Origin: Caballeronia glathei
GTDB taxonomy: Bacteria > Pseudomonadota > Gammaproteobacteria > Burkholderiales > Burkholderiaceae
Reading direction: 5' to 3'
NCBI RefSeq assembly: GCF_000698595.1
Contig: NZ_JFHC01000004.1
Location: forward strand, 1-64,000
Length of the DNA: 64,000 bases
The position numbers and the translations under genes were made by a program. The notes under the pieces are model-generated. The model was given only the letters and a program-made list of their open reading frames with translations. It had not been told where the DNA came from and did not search any database. Shown in pieces: positions 36,612-44,934 of this stretch; within the stretch, counting starts at the first letter, position 1; each line of letters opens with the position of its first letter.

Positions 36612-37559
36612 CTACTGTTCCCACTCGAGTTCGGCATACGCGGCCGTCACGTTGCGGCGATGGTAGATGTCGAAGAGCCGCCACTTGTCGCGCTGGTCGA
36701 GGCCGATCGTGTCGATGGCCTGCTGCATCGTCTCGCCCCGCCTGATCGCCGCACGCACATCGCGCGCCAGGCCGGCGAGATACGCCTCTTCGGCGTCGAG
36801 CGACGCGGGCCAGGGCGCATCGAGCGGGCCGTGCCCCGGCACCACGCGGCGCGGTTTCATCTGGCGAATCGCCGCGATGTCGGCGAGCCAGCCAACGAGG
36901 CTGCCGTCGATCACCGGAATGCACTCGACGAACAGCAGATCCGCGAGCCACAGCGTGCCGCTCTTCTCATCGTATACCGTCAGGTCGTTGTTGGTATGTG
37001 CTGTTTTCCATGTGCGCAGCGTGAGCTGGCGGCCGCCCAGATCGAGCGTTGCCGTGCCGTCGACGAGGAGCGTCGGCGCGATGATTTCGCTGCCGTCGGC
37101 AATCGCGCCGAGCTCGCGGCGCAGCACGCGCAGATAGCTGTCCGCGTGCGACGCCTCGGCCTCGGGAAGCGTCGCGCTGCCGACGAACTGCGGATGATCG
37201 TCCCTGAACGCGGCGTTGCCGAGAATGTGGTCCGGATGCATGTGTGTGTTGATGACATAGCAGACGGGCAGCGGCGTGACCGCGCGAATCGCGGCGCGCA
37301 GCGCGCGGCCCTCCTCGGCGGTGCCGCCGGTGTCGATCACGGCGACGCAGCGCGTGCCGACCACGAAGCCGACATTCGCGATGTCGCCGCGGTTCGCGGG
37401 CGTCGCGACGTCGTCGTGGCCGCGGTGCGCGTAGAGGCCGGGCGCGAGTTCCGTCACGGCGAACGGGGCCGCAGCGGGCGCCGCCCGCATGGCTGAAACG
37501 AGAAGGATCGCGGCAAGCGCAAAATGCACGCGACGCACGCGGCCCACGCTGCGCGTCAT
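36612..37559 (-). CDS. Quinoprotein relay-type zinc metallohydrolase (MBL fold)
   Basis: The 315-residue exported protein keeps the whole metal set: H106-x-H108-x-D110-H111 (NTHMHPDH), H188 (KTAHTNND), D207 and H243 (VPGHGP). A signal peptide covers about 1-31. Proteins of this type accompany PQQ dehydrogenases in the periplasm; the substrate is not known. Its ATG overlaps the stop of the LysR gene (ATGA), so the regulator and the hydrolase are translated together. Confidence 0.88.
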   Translation of the reverse strand: MTRSVGRVRRVHFALAAILLVSAMRAAPAAAPFAVTELAPGLYAHRGHDDVATPANRGDIANVGFVVGTRCVAVIDTGGTAEEGRALRAAIRAVTPLPVCYVINTHMHPDHILGNAAFRDDHPQFVGSATLPEAEASHADSYLRVLRRELGAIADGSEIIAPTLLVDGTATLDLGGRQLTLRTWKTAHTNNDLTVYDEKSGTLWLADLLFVECIPVIDGSLVGWLADIAAIRQMKPRRVVPGHGPLDAPWPASLDAEEAYLAGLARDVRAAIRRGETMQQAIDTIGLDQRDKWRLFDIYHRRNVTAAYAELEWEQ

Positions 37560-38554
37560 CGCGACGGGCCCGCATCGGCCGCCGTGCCGCCGCCGATCCG
37601 CTCGCTTCCCTTCGGCGGCCTCAGCGCGAACTGCGCGTATTCGCGCTCGAGGAACGGCGCGGCGTGTTCGAGCAGGAAGCGCCGGAACACGAGGCACGTC
37701 GGCGAAAGCTGCTTCGAGCGCGAATGCACGAGCTGCCAGGTGCGCTCGATCGGCGTGCCGTTCACGTCGAGCAGCGCGATCTCGCCGGTGCGCAGTTCGA
37801 GCGCGAGCGTATGAAGCGAAATCAGGCTCACGCCCAGGCCGGCCATCACGGCCTGCTTGATCGTTTCGTTGCTGCCGAGCGTCACGCTGCGCGCGGGCAC
37901 GAACAGATGCTGCCTGAACATGTGCTCGACCACCCCGCGCGTGCCGGAGCCGGGCTCCCGCAGCAGGAACGTGTCGCCGGCAAGCTCCTGGAGGTCGAAG
38001 CGCCGCGCGTGGCGCAACGGATGCGACAGCGGCGCGATGATCACATGCGGGTGATACGCGAGCGGCTCGGCGGTCGTGCCAAGCTCGGGTGGCGGGCGGC
38101 CCATGATCGCGAGATCGGTGGCGTTGTCCTGCAGGAGCCGCAGCAGCGTCTCGCGGTTGCCGACCGAAAAGTGCACATCCACCTTCGGATACTGCTGCGA
38201 ATAGAGCGCGAGCAGCTTGGGCGCGAAATACGTGGCCGAACTGACGATGCTCACCGCGATCGATCCGCTATCGGCCTGCGTGAGCGACATCATCGCGTCC
38301 TCGGCGTCCTTGATCTCGCCGAGAATGCGGCTCGCGTGATGCGAAAGGCGCTCGCCCGCCTCGGTCAGCGCGAGCTTGCGCGCGACGCGCTCGAAAAGCG
38401 GCAGGCCGATGGCTTCCTCCAGCTGCCGGATCTGCATCGACACTGCGGGCTGCGTCAGATGCAGTTCCTCGGCCGCGCGCGCGAAGCTCGGGCAGCGGCT
38501 CGCGATCACGAAGATCTGCAACTGGCGCAACGTCAGCGAACGGATGAAATTCAC
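37556..38554 (-). CDS. LysR-family regulator inside the xox operon
   Basis: The 332-residue LTTR has an HTH near residues 20-38 (FARAAEELHLTQPAVSMQIRQLE) and a CbbR-like effector domain. A GTG start at 38554 is preferred because the family N-terminus begins there; no strong ribosome-binding site is visible. It is embedded between an exported protein gene and the MBL hydrolase gene, which it overlaps by four bases. It could autoregulate the operon or sense a C1 intermediate or metal state. Confidence 0.85.
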   Translation of the reverse strand: MNFIRSLTLRQLQIFVIASRCPSFARAAEELHLTQPAVSMQIRQLEEAIGLPLFERVARKLALTEAGERLSHHASRILGEIKDAEDAMMSLTQADSGSIAVSIVSSATYFAPKLLALYSQQYPKVDVHFSVGNRETLLRLLQDNATDLAIMGRPPPELGTTAEPLAYHPHVIIAPLSHPLRHARRFDLQELAGDTFLLREPGSGTRGVVEHMFRQHLFVPARSVTLGSNETIKQAVMAGLGVSLISLHTLALELRTGEIALLDVNGTPIERTWQLVHSRSKQLSPTCLVFRRFLLEHAAPFLEREYAQFALRPPKGSERIGGGTAADAGPSR

Positions 38555-38628
38555 GATGAGCGGCCACCGGTCGATAGGAGTCGGCGCAACGGGTCGCACG
38601 CGGGCGCGCCGCACGGCCCGCGCGAACG

Positions 38629-39390
38629 TCAGCGGCTCGCGCGCGGCGCGTTCCCGGGCTTGACCGGCGTCGAGAGGTCGGGCTTCGACGGCGCCAGGTT
38701 CTTCAGTGCACCCTGAAAATTCAGCGTTTCGGTTTGCAGCGGATGGGCGAAGTCGTTGTTCGGGCCGGGCACCTCCGTGCGGATCATCACGACCTGCCCG
38801 GGCACGTCGTCGGCCATGATGAACGTGTAGCGCTTGCCCGTGTACTGCGCGAAACGCGCGGCGTTCGGGTCGTCGAGGTAGGGCTGGATCACGATCTTCT
38901 GCGCCTTCACGCGCTTGCCGGCGGCTTCGCCGGTGACCGGCGTGATCGGCGGCGCCGCGGCGAGCGCGAGCCGCACGCGCTTCTGGAAATAGCGGCGCTG
39001 CCCGCCCGTCAGCTGCTCCATCTCGGCGATGTCGTGCTCGAGGAAATACAGGATCACCGGATTGCACGGCAGCCCGCCCGGCACTTCCACCGGGCCGGTG
39101 TGATCGCTGATGCGCGCGTCGCCCTTCGTGTTGTCCGGGCTCAGCACGAGTACCCGCACCGTGTCGGTGAGCTTTTCGGGCGGCCCGGAATAGTTCACCA
39201 CGTAGTCGAGTTCGGTCTGCGCAGCGACGCCCGCGAGATGCGCCGACATGAAGAGCAGCCGCTCGGCAGGGGCGATGGGCGCCTGCTGATCGGCCGCGGC
39301 GGCGCTGCCCGCGACGCTCATCGCAAGGCACACCACGCCCGCCGCCGCGAGCCGCCACGCACGCCGCACGCCCGACACCGCGCGTCTCAT
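38629..39390 (-). CDS. Exported protein of unknown function in the xox operon
   Basis: The 253-residue precursor has a signal peptide (about 1-35, ending SAAAADQ). The mature chain includes PPEKLTDTVRVLVLSPDN and a KRYTFIMADDVPGQVVMIRTEVPGP stretch, but no known domain is recognised. It has no cysteine pair resembling a heme motif. Its ATG overlaps the stop of xoxJ (ATGA), so it is likely produced with the methanol dehydrogenase partners. A periplasmic accessory role is inferred from context only. Confidence 0.7.
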   Translation of the reverse strand: MRRAVSGVRRAWRLAAAGVVCLAMSVAGSAAAADQQAPIAPAERLLFMSAHLAGVAAQTELDYVVNYSGPPEKLTDTVRVLVLSPDNTKGDARISDHTGPVEVPGGLPCNPVILYFLEHDIAEMEQLTGGQRRYFQKRVRLALAAAPPITPVTGEAAGKRVKAQKIVIQPYLDDPNAARFAQYTGKRYTFIMADDVPGQVVMIRTEVPGPNNDFAHPLQTETLNFQGALKNLAPSKPDLSTPVKPGNAPRASR

Positions 39391-40271
39391 TGCGCGGCAG
39401 CCGGCTGCAGCGGCAGCAGCGGGACCTCGTAACTCGTGAGGATCTGGTCGATCTTCGGCTGGTTCGCCGCGATCCAGTTGTCGACCTTGTCGCGCCACGC
39501 CTTTTCTCCGTAACGCACGCCCATCGAAATCTCGAAATCGAAGCGGATGCCGGGTGTCGGCGGGAACGGCACGAGCTTCACGGAATCGCCCGCGCGCTTG
39601 ACGAAGTAGCCCGCGATCGGCCCCCACAGGAAGGCCACGTCGACGTTGCCCTTCGACAGGTCGCGCTCGATGATCTCGCCCGGAAACGCCCCCGGGTCGC
39701 CGCTTTGCGCCTGATACGAGACGGCCTGCTCGAGCAGGTTGTTGCCGAGCAGCCAGTCGGCGGCGGGCGACTGCGTGAAGATGCCGAGGCGCAGCTTGCT
39801 CAGCACGTCGGGCGGCAGCTTGAGCAGGTCAGACGGCGTGCGGATGCTCGCAAGCTCCGGGCGGTTCGCGAACACCATTGCGTAGGTGGAGTGCAGATAC
39901 GGCCGGGTCGTCGCCGTCAGTTCGTAGCCCTTCGGCACGCCGATCACGAGATCGCACCGGTAGCGCTCGGTGTCGGGCTCCTTCTCGCGCAGCGTGCGCC
40001 GGATGAAGCCCATGCGCTGCGGAAAGTACGTGTATTCCAGCTTGTAGCCGAAATCGCTCGCCATCTGGCTCGCGATCTTGTTCTCGTAACCCTCGCCCTT
40101 GCTGTTCGACAACGGCATGTTGTTCGGGTCGGCGCACACGCGCAGCACGCCGTCCGCGCCGTCGTTGTTGGGCAACGCATCGGCGGCGGGCGCGGCATGG
40201 GCGGCGAGAGCGGCACAGAGCGCGGCAGCGAACCGTACCACCGCGGCACGGGTTACTTTGCGATCGGACAT
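39387..40271 (-). CDS. xoxJ: XoxJ/MoxJ-type periplasmic substrate-binding-like protein
   Basis: The 294-residue precursor has a signal peptide (about 1-30) and a type II solute-binding fold (LRVCADPNNMPLSNSKGEGYENKIA at about 44-68). This family is known as MoxJ/XoxJ, the quinoprotein dehydrogenase-associated binding protein proposed to help mature or activate methanol dehydrogenase. It follows the cytochrome c gene and is coupled to the exported protein gene downstream. Confidence 0.88.
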   Translation of the reverse strand: MSDRKVTRAAVVRFAAALCAALAAHAAPAADALPNNDGADGVLRVCADPNNMPLSNSKGEGYENKIASQMASDFGYKLEYTYFPQRMGFIRRTLREKEPDTERYRCDLVIGVPKGYELTATTRPYLHSTYAMVFANRPELASIRTPSDLLKLPPDVLSKLRLGIFTQSPAADWLLGNNLLEQAVSYQAQSGDPGAFPGEIIERDLSKGNVDVAFLWGPIAGYFVKRAGDSVKLVPFPPTPGIRFDFEISMGVRYGEKAWRDKVDNWIAANQPKIDQILTSYEVPLLPLQPAAAQ

Positions 40272-40353
40272 CGACACCTCCGGAAAGGACGGCAAGCAGG
40301 CTCGGGGCAAGAAACGGATCACGCGGATCACACGGCAACTCACGCGGTGCGTG

Positions 40354-40767
40354 TCATTTTGCATCGATCGCCTGCAGATCGCCCGGATTGATCTTGCCAT
40401 CGGAGCGTCCTTTCAGATACGCGTACAGGTTTTCCCAGTTCTTCTGCATCATCGTGCTCGAACTGAAGTCGGGCATGCCCTTGTCGACGCGTCCGCCGAA
40501 TACCGTGCGATGAAACTCCTTCGGATCGAGCGTCTTCAGCGCGTCGATCAGCGAGGGGCCGACCATGCCTTCCTGCTTCGCGCCGTGGCAGCGTTCGCAC
40601 GCGAGCGCGCGCCAGGTCTTCCAGCCTTGCAGGGTATTGCTGTCGACCTTGTTGCCATCGACGACCTTGTACGAAACCGGCTTGATCTGCCCTCCATCGG
40701 TCTGGGCGTAGGAAGCAGGTAACGCAAAGAGTGCTATCGCCAGCGGCAAAAGTGATCGGCCTTTCAT
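40354..40767 (-). CDS. xoxG: Class I c-type cytochrome, XoxG-like
   Basis: The 137-residue precursor has a signal peptide (about 1-22) and one heme site, C57-E-R-C60-H61, with a likely methionine ligand in KGMPDF. It lies directly after xoxF and is the expected electron acceptor for that dehydrogenase. The ATG at 40767 is preferred over the one six bases upstream because it sits 8 nt from AGGAG. The name rests on position and domain type rather than full alignment. Confidence 0.85.
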   Translation of the reverse strand: MKGRSLLPLAIALFALPASYAQTDGGQIKPVSYKVVDGNKVDSNTLQGWKTWRALACERCHGAKQEGMVGPSLIDALKTLDPKEFHRTVFGGRVDKGMPDFSSSTMMQKNWENLYAYLKGRSDGKINPGDLQAIDAK

Positions 40768-40927
40768 GCGCATGTCTCCTTTCGAATTGCGAGTTCGGCC
40801 GGGCCGCCCGGAGGCGGCCGCGGACCGGAACGTTGATGCGGGGTGCGGGCTTCGGAAGACGCCGCCCGCCGCTGAAAATCACGAGGCGAGGCGTGCGTCT
40901 TCATTTGAAACCCGCGGGTTGGGCGCG

Positions 40928-42739
40928 TCAGCCGCCCGGGATGGCGAACACGAAGAGCGTGCCGCCGAGCGCCGTGTACTTCGCCAGTTCTTTGTAACCG
41001 CCGACCGCGCCCAGGCCTTCCGTCGACTTCTGCAGGCCCGCCGCCATGCCGATGCCGGCCCAGCCGCCGATGCCCGAATACACGCCGACGTACTGCTTGC
41101 CCTGGAACTGGTACGTGAACACGTTGCCGATAATCCCTGACGGGGTCTTGAACTTCCACAGCTCCTTGCCGTCCTTGATGCGCACGGCCTTGATGTAGCC
41201 TTCGAGCGTGCCGTAGAAGACGATGCCGCCTGCCGTCGCCAGCGCGCCGGACCACACCGAGAAGCGTTCCGGCTTGGACCACGCGATCTTGCCCTTGCTC
41301 GCGTCCCACGCGATGAAGTTGCCCATCGCGCCCTTCTCGTTCGGACCCGGATACATCGAAAGCGTCGCGCCCACGAACGGCTGGCCCGCCACGTATTCGA
41401 CGTCGAACGGCTCATAGTCCATGCAGACGTGATTGGTCGGCACGAGGAAGAGCCCCGAGGGCGGATCGAAGGCGGCAGGCTGCTGGTCCTTCGAGCCGAG
41501 CGCCGCCGGGCAGATGCCCTTCACGTTGTGGTCCGGACCCGCTTTCTGCGTCGAGTAGGTGGCGTTGCGGATCGGCAGGCCGCTCTTCAGATCCACGCTG
41601 TCGGCCCAGTTGACCGCCGGGTCGTACTTCTGGGCGACGAGCAGTTCGCCCGTCACTCGATTGAGCGTGTAGCCGAAGCCATTGCGGTCGAAGTGAACGA
41701 TGGCGGGCACCTTCTTGCCGCCGATCGGCAGATCCGCGAGGATCATTTCGTTCACGCCGTCATAGTCCCACTCGTCGTGCGGCGTCATCTGGTAGACCCA
41801 TTTCGCCTTGCCGGTGTTCAGGTCGCGGGCGAAGATGGACATCGACCATTTATTGTCGCCGGGCCGCTGCGTCGGGTTCCAGGTGCCGGGGTTGCCGGTG
41901 CCGTAGTAGACAAGGTTGAGCTTCGGGTCCCAGGCGTACCAGCCCCAGGTCGTGCCGCCTCCGGTCTTCCACTGGTCGCCCTTCCAGCTCTTGAGCGACG
42001 AATCGGCGCCGATCGGGATCATCTTGCCGTCGGACCAGGTCATCGTCTGCTGGGGGTCGAGCAGCATCTCGTTGTCCGGACCCGTGCTGTAGGCTTTCCA
42101 GACTTCCTTGCCGCTCTTGATGTCATAGGCGATGAGCCGCCCGCGCACGCCGAACTCGCCGCCCGAGATGCCGGTGATGACCTTGTCGCCGAACACGTGG
42201 GGCGCGTTCGTGTTGGTTTCACCCGCCTTCGGATTGCCGTTCTGCGCCGACCAGACCACTTCGCCGGTCTTCGCGTTGAGCGCGACGAGCTTCGTGTCGG
42301 CCTGCTGGAGGAAGATCTTGTCGTCGCCGTAGGCGAGCCCGCGGTTGACGGTGTCGCAGCACATCACGGACACCACCTGCGTGTCCTGCTTGGGTTCGTA
42401 TTGCCAGAGGAACGTCTGGTCCTTCAGATTGACGGCGATGACCTTGTTGGGGAATGGCGAGTGGATGTACATCGTCTCGCCGATGACAAGGGGCGACCCT
42501 TCGTGACCGCGCAATACACCGGTCGACATGGTCCAGGCCACCTGCAGCTTGCCCACATTGCCTTCGTTGATCTGCTTGAGCGTGCTGTAGCGGTGGTTCG
42601 AGTAATCGCCCGCCTGTGCCGCCCAGTTCGATGGGTTCTTGATCAGCGTGTCGAGCTGCGAATCGGCCTGCGCCACATAGGAATTCAGGCCCGCCGTCGC
42701 GACCACCGCCAGTCCAAGAACCAGGGTGCGTAAGTTCAT
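40928..42739 (-). CDS. xoxF: Lanthanide-dependent PQQ methanol dehydrogenase
   Basis: The 603-residue periplasmic quinoprotein oxidises methanol (and possibly other small alcohols) to the aldehyde. It has a signal peptide, eight propeller W-motif repeats and the vicinal disulfide C127-C128 ([10 protein letters not shown]). The catalytic aspartate is D325, and D327 two residues on gives the W-D-Y-D pattern. That second aspartate is the accepted lanthanide-coordination mark of XoxF; calcium-type MxaF has alanine there. No mxaI-like small subunit gene is present. Partner genes for cytochrome and XoxJ follow. A sigma-54-type promoter lies upstream. Confidence 0.95.
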   Translation of the reverse strand: MNLRTLVLGLAVVATAGLNSYVAQADSQLDTLIKNPSNWAAQAGDYSNHRYSTLKQINEGNVGKLQVAWTMSTGVLRGHEGSPLVIGETMYIHSPFPNKVIAVNLKDQTFLWQYEPKQDTQVVSVMCCDTVNRGLAYGDDKIFLQQADTKLVALNAKTGEVVWSAQNGNPKAGETNTNAPHVFGDKVITGISGGEFGVRGRLIAYDIKSGKEVWKAYSTGPDNEMLLDPQQTMTWSDGKMIPIGADSSLKSWKGDQWKTGGGTTWGWYAWDPKLNLVYYGTGNPGTWNPTQRPGDNKWSMSIFARDLNTGKAKWVYQMTPHDEWDYDGVNEMILADLPIGGKKVPAIVHFDRNGFGYTLNRVTGELLVAQKYDPAVNWADSVDLKSGLPIRNATYSTQKAGPDHNVKGICPAALGSKDQQPAAFDPPSGLFLVPTNHVCMDYEPFDVEYVAGQPFVGATLSMYPGPNEKGAMGNFIAWDASKGKIAWSKPERFSVWSGALATAGGIVFYGTLEGYIKAVRIKDGKELWKFKTPSGIIGNVFTYQFQGKQYVGVYSGIGGWAGIGMAAGLQKSTEGLGAVGGYKELAKYTALGGTLFVFAIPGG

Positions 42740-42877
42740 GTCTCCTCCAGAATGGTGATGCCGTCCGATCCAGGAATGACCACGCTACCGCGTTGCATCG
42801 CGCGCGCCTTCTCGATGCAGGTAACGAGCTTCAGCTTCGCCCGGTGCATTGCCGGACTCTTGCGTATCTGAGGCATT

Positions 42878-42893
42878 TGCATATTCCATGCCG
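42878..42893 (-). promoter_or_regulatory. Sigma-54-type promoter of xoxF
   Basis: On the - strand GGCATGGAATATGCA shows GG (42892-42891) and GC (42880-42879) separated by exactly 10 bases, the -24/-12 arrangement. The predicted start would leave a leader of about 130 bases before xoxF. The palindrome at 42970-42984 is about 80 bases upstream, where a sigma-54 activator would bind. Confidence 0.55.
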
Positions 42894-42969
42894 GGAGCGG
42901 CCGCGACCGCCGCCGCCTGTCCCACCGGCGAACGCTCCCCGCGCGGCGGGCGTTCCCTTTCCGGATTGC

Positions 42970-42984
42970 GACACATACTGTGTC
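42970..42984. promoter_or_regulatory. Palindrome GACACA-TAC-TGTGTC, candidate activator site
   Basis: This perfect 6-bp dyad with a 3-base centre lies between the divergent xoxF and pterin dehydratase genes. On the - strand it reads TTGACACAGTATGTGTC, sharing TGACACAGT with the site before the RFAP synthase gene. It sits about 80 bases from the xoxF -24 element and about 125 from the + strand one. Confidence 0.55.
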
Positions 42985-43107
42985 AATTCCGCCATAGCGT
43001 GCGCGACGCGGTGCGCGATTCGCAACACACTCGGGCGCGGCAGGCCGTGACGCACCGCAGCACGCGCCACCGCGTGTCTTTATCGTCGTGCGGCGCGGGC
43101 GCATACT

Positions 43108-43123
43108 GGGTGCAACCATCGCT
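43108..43123 (+). promoter_or_regulatory. Possible sigma-54 promoter of the pterin dehydratase gene
   Basis: GGTGCAACCATCGC has GG (43109-43110) and GC (43121-43122) with 10 bases between. The -24 half is only a fair match to TGGCAC. The predicted start is about 23 bases before the ATG, a sensible leader. Confidence 0.35.
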
Positions 43124-43156
43124 TGTTCAACGAACCCGCTCGCGGAGGGCTTTGCC

Positions 43157-43543
43157 ATGACTCAAACCGAACAGGTCTTTTCCGACGACGAGATAGCGGC
43201 GCGTCTGACCGGCACGCTGCAACACTGGTACCTGGAAGACGGATGGCTCAGGCGCAAGTACAAGACGGAGGGCTGGAAGGGCACGCTGATGGTCGTCAAC
43301 GCGGTGGGCCATCTCGCCGAGGCCGCCTGGCATCACCCGGATCTGACGGTGTCGTACGCGTTCGTCGTCGTGAAGCTGAAGACGCATACCGCGAAGGGCA
43401 TCACCGCCAAGGACTTCGCGCTCGCGTCGAAGATCGAGGAAGTGATCCAGTGGCAGCCGGGCAAGGAGGGCGGTCCGCTGGAAGGCACGCCGTCCGACGA
43501 CCAGCGCTTTCGCTATATCAAGTACGACGCGCCAAAGTCCTGA
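43157..43543 (+). CDS. Pterin-4a-carbinolamine dehydratase-like protein
   Basis: The 128-residue protein carries the PCD/DCoH core (WYLEDGWLRRKYKTEGWKGT, then GHLAEAAWHHPDLTVSYAFVVVKLKTH) with the conserved HHP. Canonical members dehydrate 4a-hydroxytetrahydrobiopterin. Relatives occur in the H4MPT clusters of methylotrophs, and no phenylalanine hydroxylase is nearby. A role in pterin cofactor metabolism for C1 oxidation is therefore the better guess. It is divergent from xoxF and upstream of the RFAP synthase operon. The C-terminal 25 residues extend beyond the usual fold. Confidence 0.82.
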   Translation: MTQTEQVFSDDEIAARLTGTLQHWYLEDGWLRRKYKTEGWKGTLMVVNAVGHLAEAAWHHPDLTVSYAFVVVKLKTHTAKGITAKDFALASKIEEVIQWQPGKEGGPLEGTPSDDQRFRYIKYDAPKS

Positions 43544-43570
43544 GCGGCGTCAGCCGCGCACCTGCGCAAT

Positions 43571-43603
43571 CTGGCGCATGCGCCGCACAGTCTGGCGCAT
43601 GCG
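43571..43603. repeat. Direct repeat CTGGCGCATGCG, 21-base spacing
   Basis: The 12-mer CTGGCGCATGCG occurs at 43571-43582 and 43592-43603, two helical turns apart. Both copies are followed by a CACAGT-containing segment. They lie about 110-140 bases upstream of the sigma-54 promoter of the RFAP synthase gene, the usual place for activator sites. Confidence 0.55.
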
Positions 43604-43616
43604 TGACACAGTGCGC
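43601..43616. promoter_or_regulatory. Candidate activator site GCGTGACACAGTGCGC
   Basis: This 16-mer overlaps the second direct repeat and lies 95 bases upstream of the -24 element at 43711. Fourteen of 16 positions are shared with a site upstream of fae (49711-49726, opposite strand), and TGACACAGT is shared with the xoxF palindrome. Confidence 0.5.
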
Positions 43617-43709
43617 ACGGCGCACGCGCCCGCGCCTGCCCTCCTGCGCGCCCTCCCGCGCCTTCCCTGTCCGCCTCGCCGGGCCCGCCCGCCGGGCGCG
43701 GGCCGCCGC

Positions 43710-43725
43710 TGGTACGGCTCTTGCC
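43710..43725 (+). promoter_or_regulatory. Sigma-54 promoter of the H4MPT operon
   Basis: TGGTACGGCTCTTGCC matches the consensus TGGCACG-N4-TTGCW at all but two positions, with GG (43711-43712) and GC (43723-43724) 10 bases apart. The transcript would begin near 43736, about 74 bases before the RFAP synthase ATG. Confidence 0.65.
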
Positions 43726-43809
43726 TGAGATGCACGGCTCGCGCCGCGACCCGTACGCGGGCGGCCAAGCCCACCGTGACAGACCAGTGAGATCAAAAGG
43801 ACACTCGCG

Positions 43810-44841
43810 ATGCAGAACCCATCCGGTCGCCTTTCGCCGCCATCGGCCGTGACGGTCGATGCGCCCGCACGCCTGCATCTGGGCTTCCTCGACCCGAACG
43901 CGTCGCTCGATCGCGCGTTCGGCAGCGTGGGCCTCACGATCGACGGATGCGGCACGCGGATCACGGCCCGGGTCGCGGACGAAATGCGCATCGAAGGCGC
44001 GGCCACCGATGCGCAGCGCGAGCGCATCGCGCGGCTGCTCGACCAGTTGCACAACGCCTACGGCGGCCCGCCGGTCGCGATCGACGTTCAGCGCACCCCG
44101 CGCGCCCACACTGGCTTGGGCTCCGGCACGCAGCTCGCGCTCGCGGTCGGCACGGCGTTCGTGCGCCTCGCCGGGCGCACAGCGAGCACGGCCGGGCTTG
44201 CGCGGCTCCTCGGCCGCGGCGCGCGCTCGGGCATCGGCATTCACGGTTTCGATCACGGCGGCGTGCTGGTCGACGGCGGCCGCAGCGGCAGCACGTCCGG
44301 CATCGCGCGGCTGCCGCCGCTCCTCTTTCGCCAGCCGTTTCCCGACGCGTGGCGCGTGCTGCTCGTCGACGACACATCCCGCGAAGGCCTGCACGGCGAC
44401 GAGGAACGGCGCGGCCTCGCGTCGCTCGCGCCGTTCCCGCCGGCGCTCGCCGCGCACCTGTGCCACCTCGCGCTGATGCGCATCCTGCCGGCCGTCGCGG
44501 AAAGCGATTTCGACGCCTTCGCCCGCGGCATCACCGAACTGCAGCGCACCATCGGCGAATATTTCGCGCCCGTGCAGGGCGGCGTGTTCGCGAGCCCCGC
44601 CGTCGCCCGCGCGCTCGAATCCGTCGCGGCCGGGCAGACGGCCGGCATCGGACAGACGTCGTGGGGCCCGACCGGCTTCGCGTTCGTCGAGAGCGCGGGC
44701 GAGGCCGAACGCGCGCTCGCCGCGGTCCGCGCCGCGAGCCGCGACACGCCCGCCATCGCGTACGCGGTCGTCACCGGCCGCAACCGCGGCGCGACGTGGC
44801 GCGCAACCGATCTAGAGAGGTGCGGGATCGACGCCGCATGA
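43810..44841 (+). CDS. Beta-ribofuranosylaminobenzene 5'-phosphate synthase
   Basis: The 343-residue protein is a GHMP-kinase-fold RFAP synthase, the committed step of methanopterin biosynthesis (4-aminobenzoate or 4-hydroxybenzoate plus phosphoribosyl pyrophosphate). The ATP/phosphate loop reads PRAHTGLGSGTQLALAVG (about 97-114), and the RLHLGFLDP start (21-29) is typical. In methylotrophs the gene is called orf4. A AAGGA site precedes the ATG. It heads the run mtdB, ATP-grasp, mch, ligase, CitG-like and fae. Confidence 0.88.
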   Translation: MQNPSGRLSPPSAVTVDAPARLHLGFLDPNASLDRAFGSVGLTIDGCGTRITARVADEMRIEGAATDAQRERIARLLDQLHNAYGGPPVAIDVQRTPRAHTGLGSGTQLALAVGTAFVRLAGRTASTAGLARLLGRGARSGIGIHGFDHGGVLVDGGRSGSTSGIARLPPLLFRQPFPDAWRVLLVDDTSREGLHGDEERRGLASLAPFPPALAAHLCHLALMRILPAVAESDFDAFARGITELQRTIGEYFAPVQGGVFASPAVARALESVAAGQTAGIGQTSWGPTGFAFVESAGEAERALAAVRAASRDTPAIAYAVVTGRNRGATWRATDLERCGIDAA

Positions 44842-44934
44842 CATACCGCACGGCGCGCGCCCCGGGCCACGAGCCCGCGGCACGCGTCCTGCCAGCCCGC
44901 CGGACGCCAACCTGAACGAGACGAGCCCACCGCC

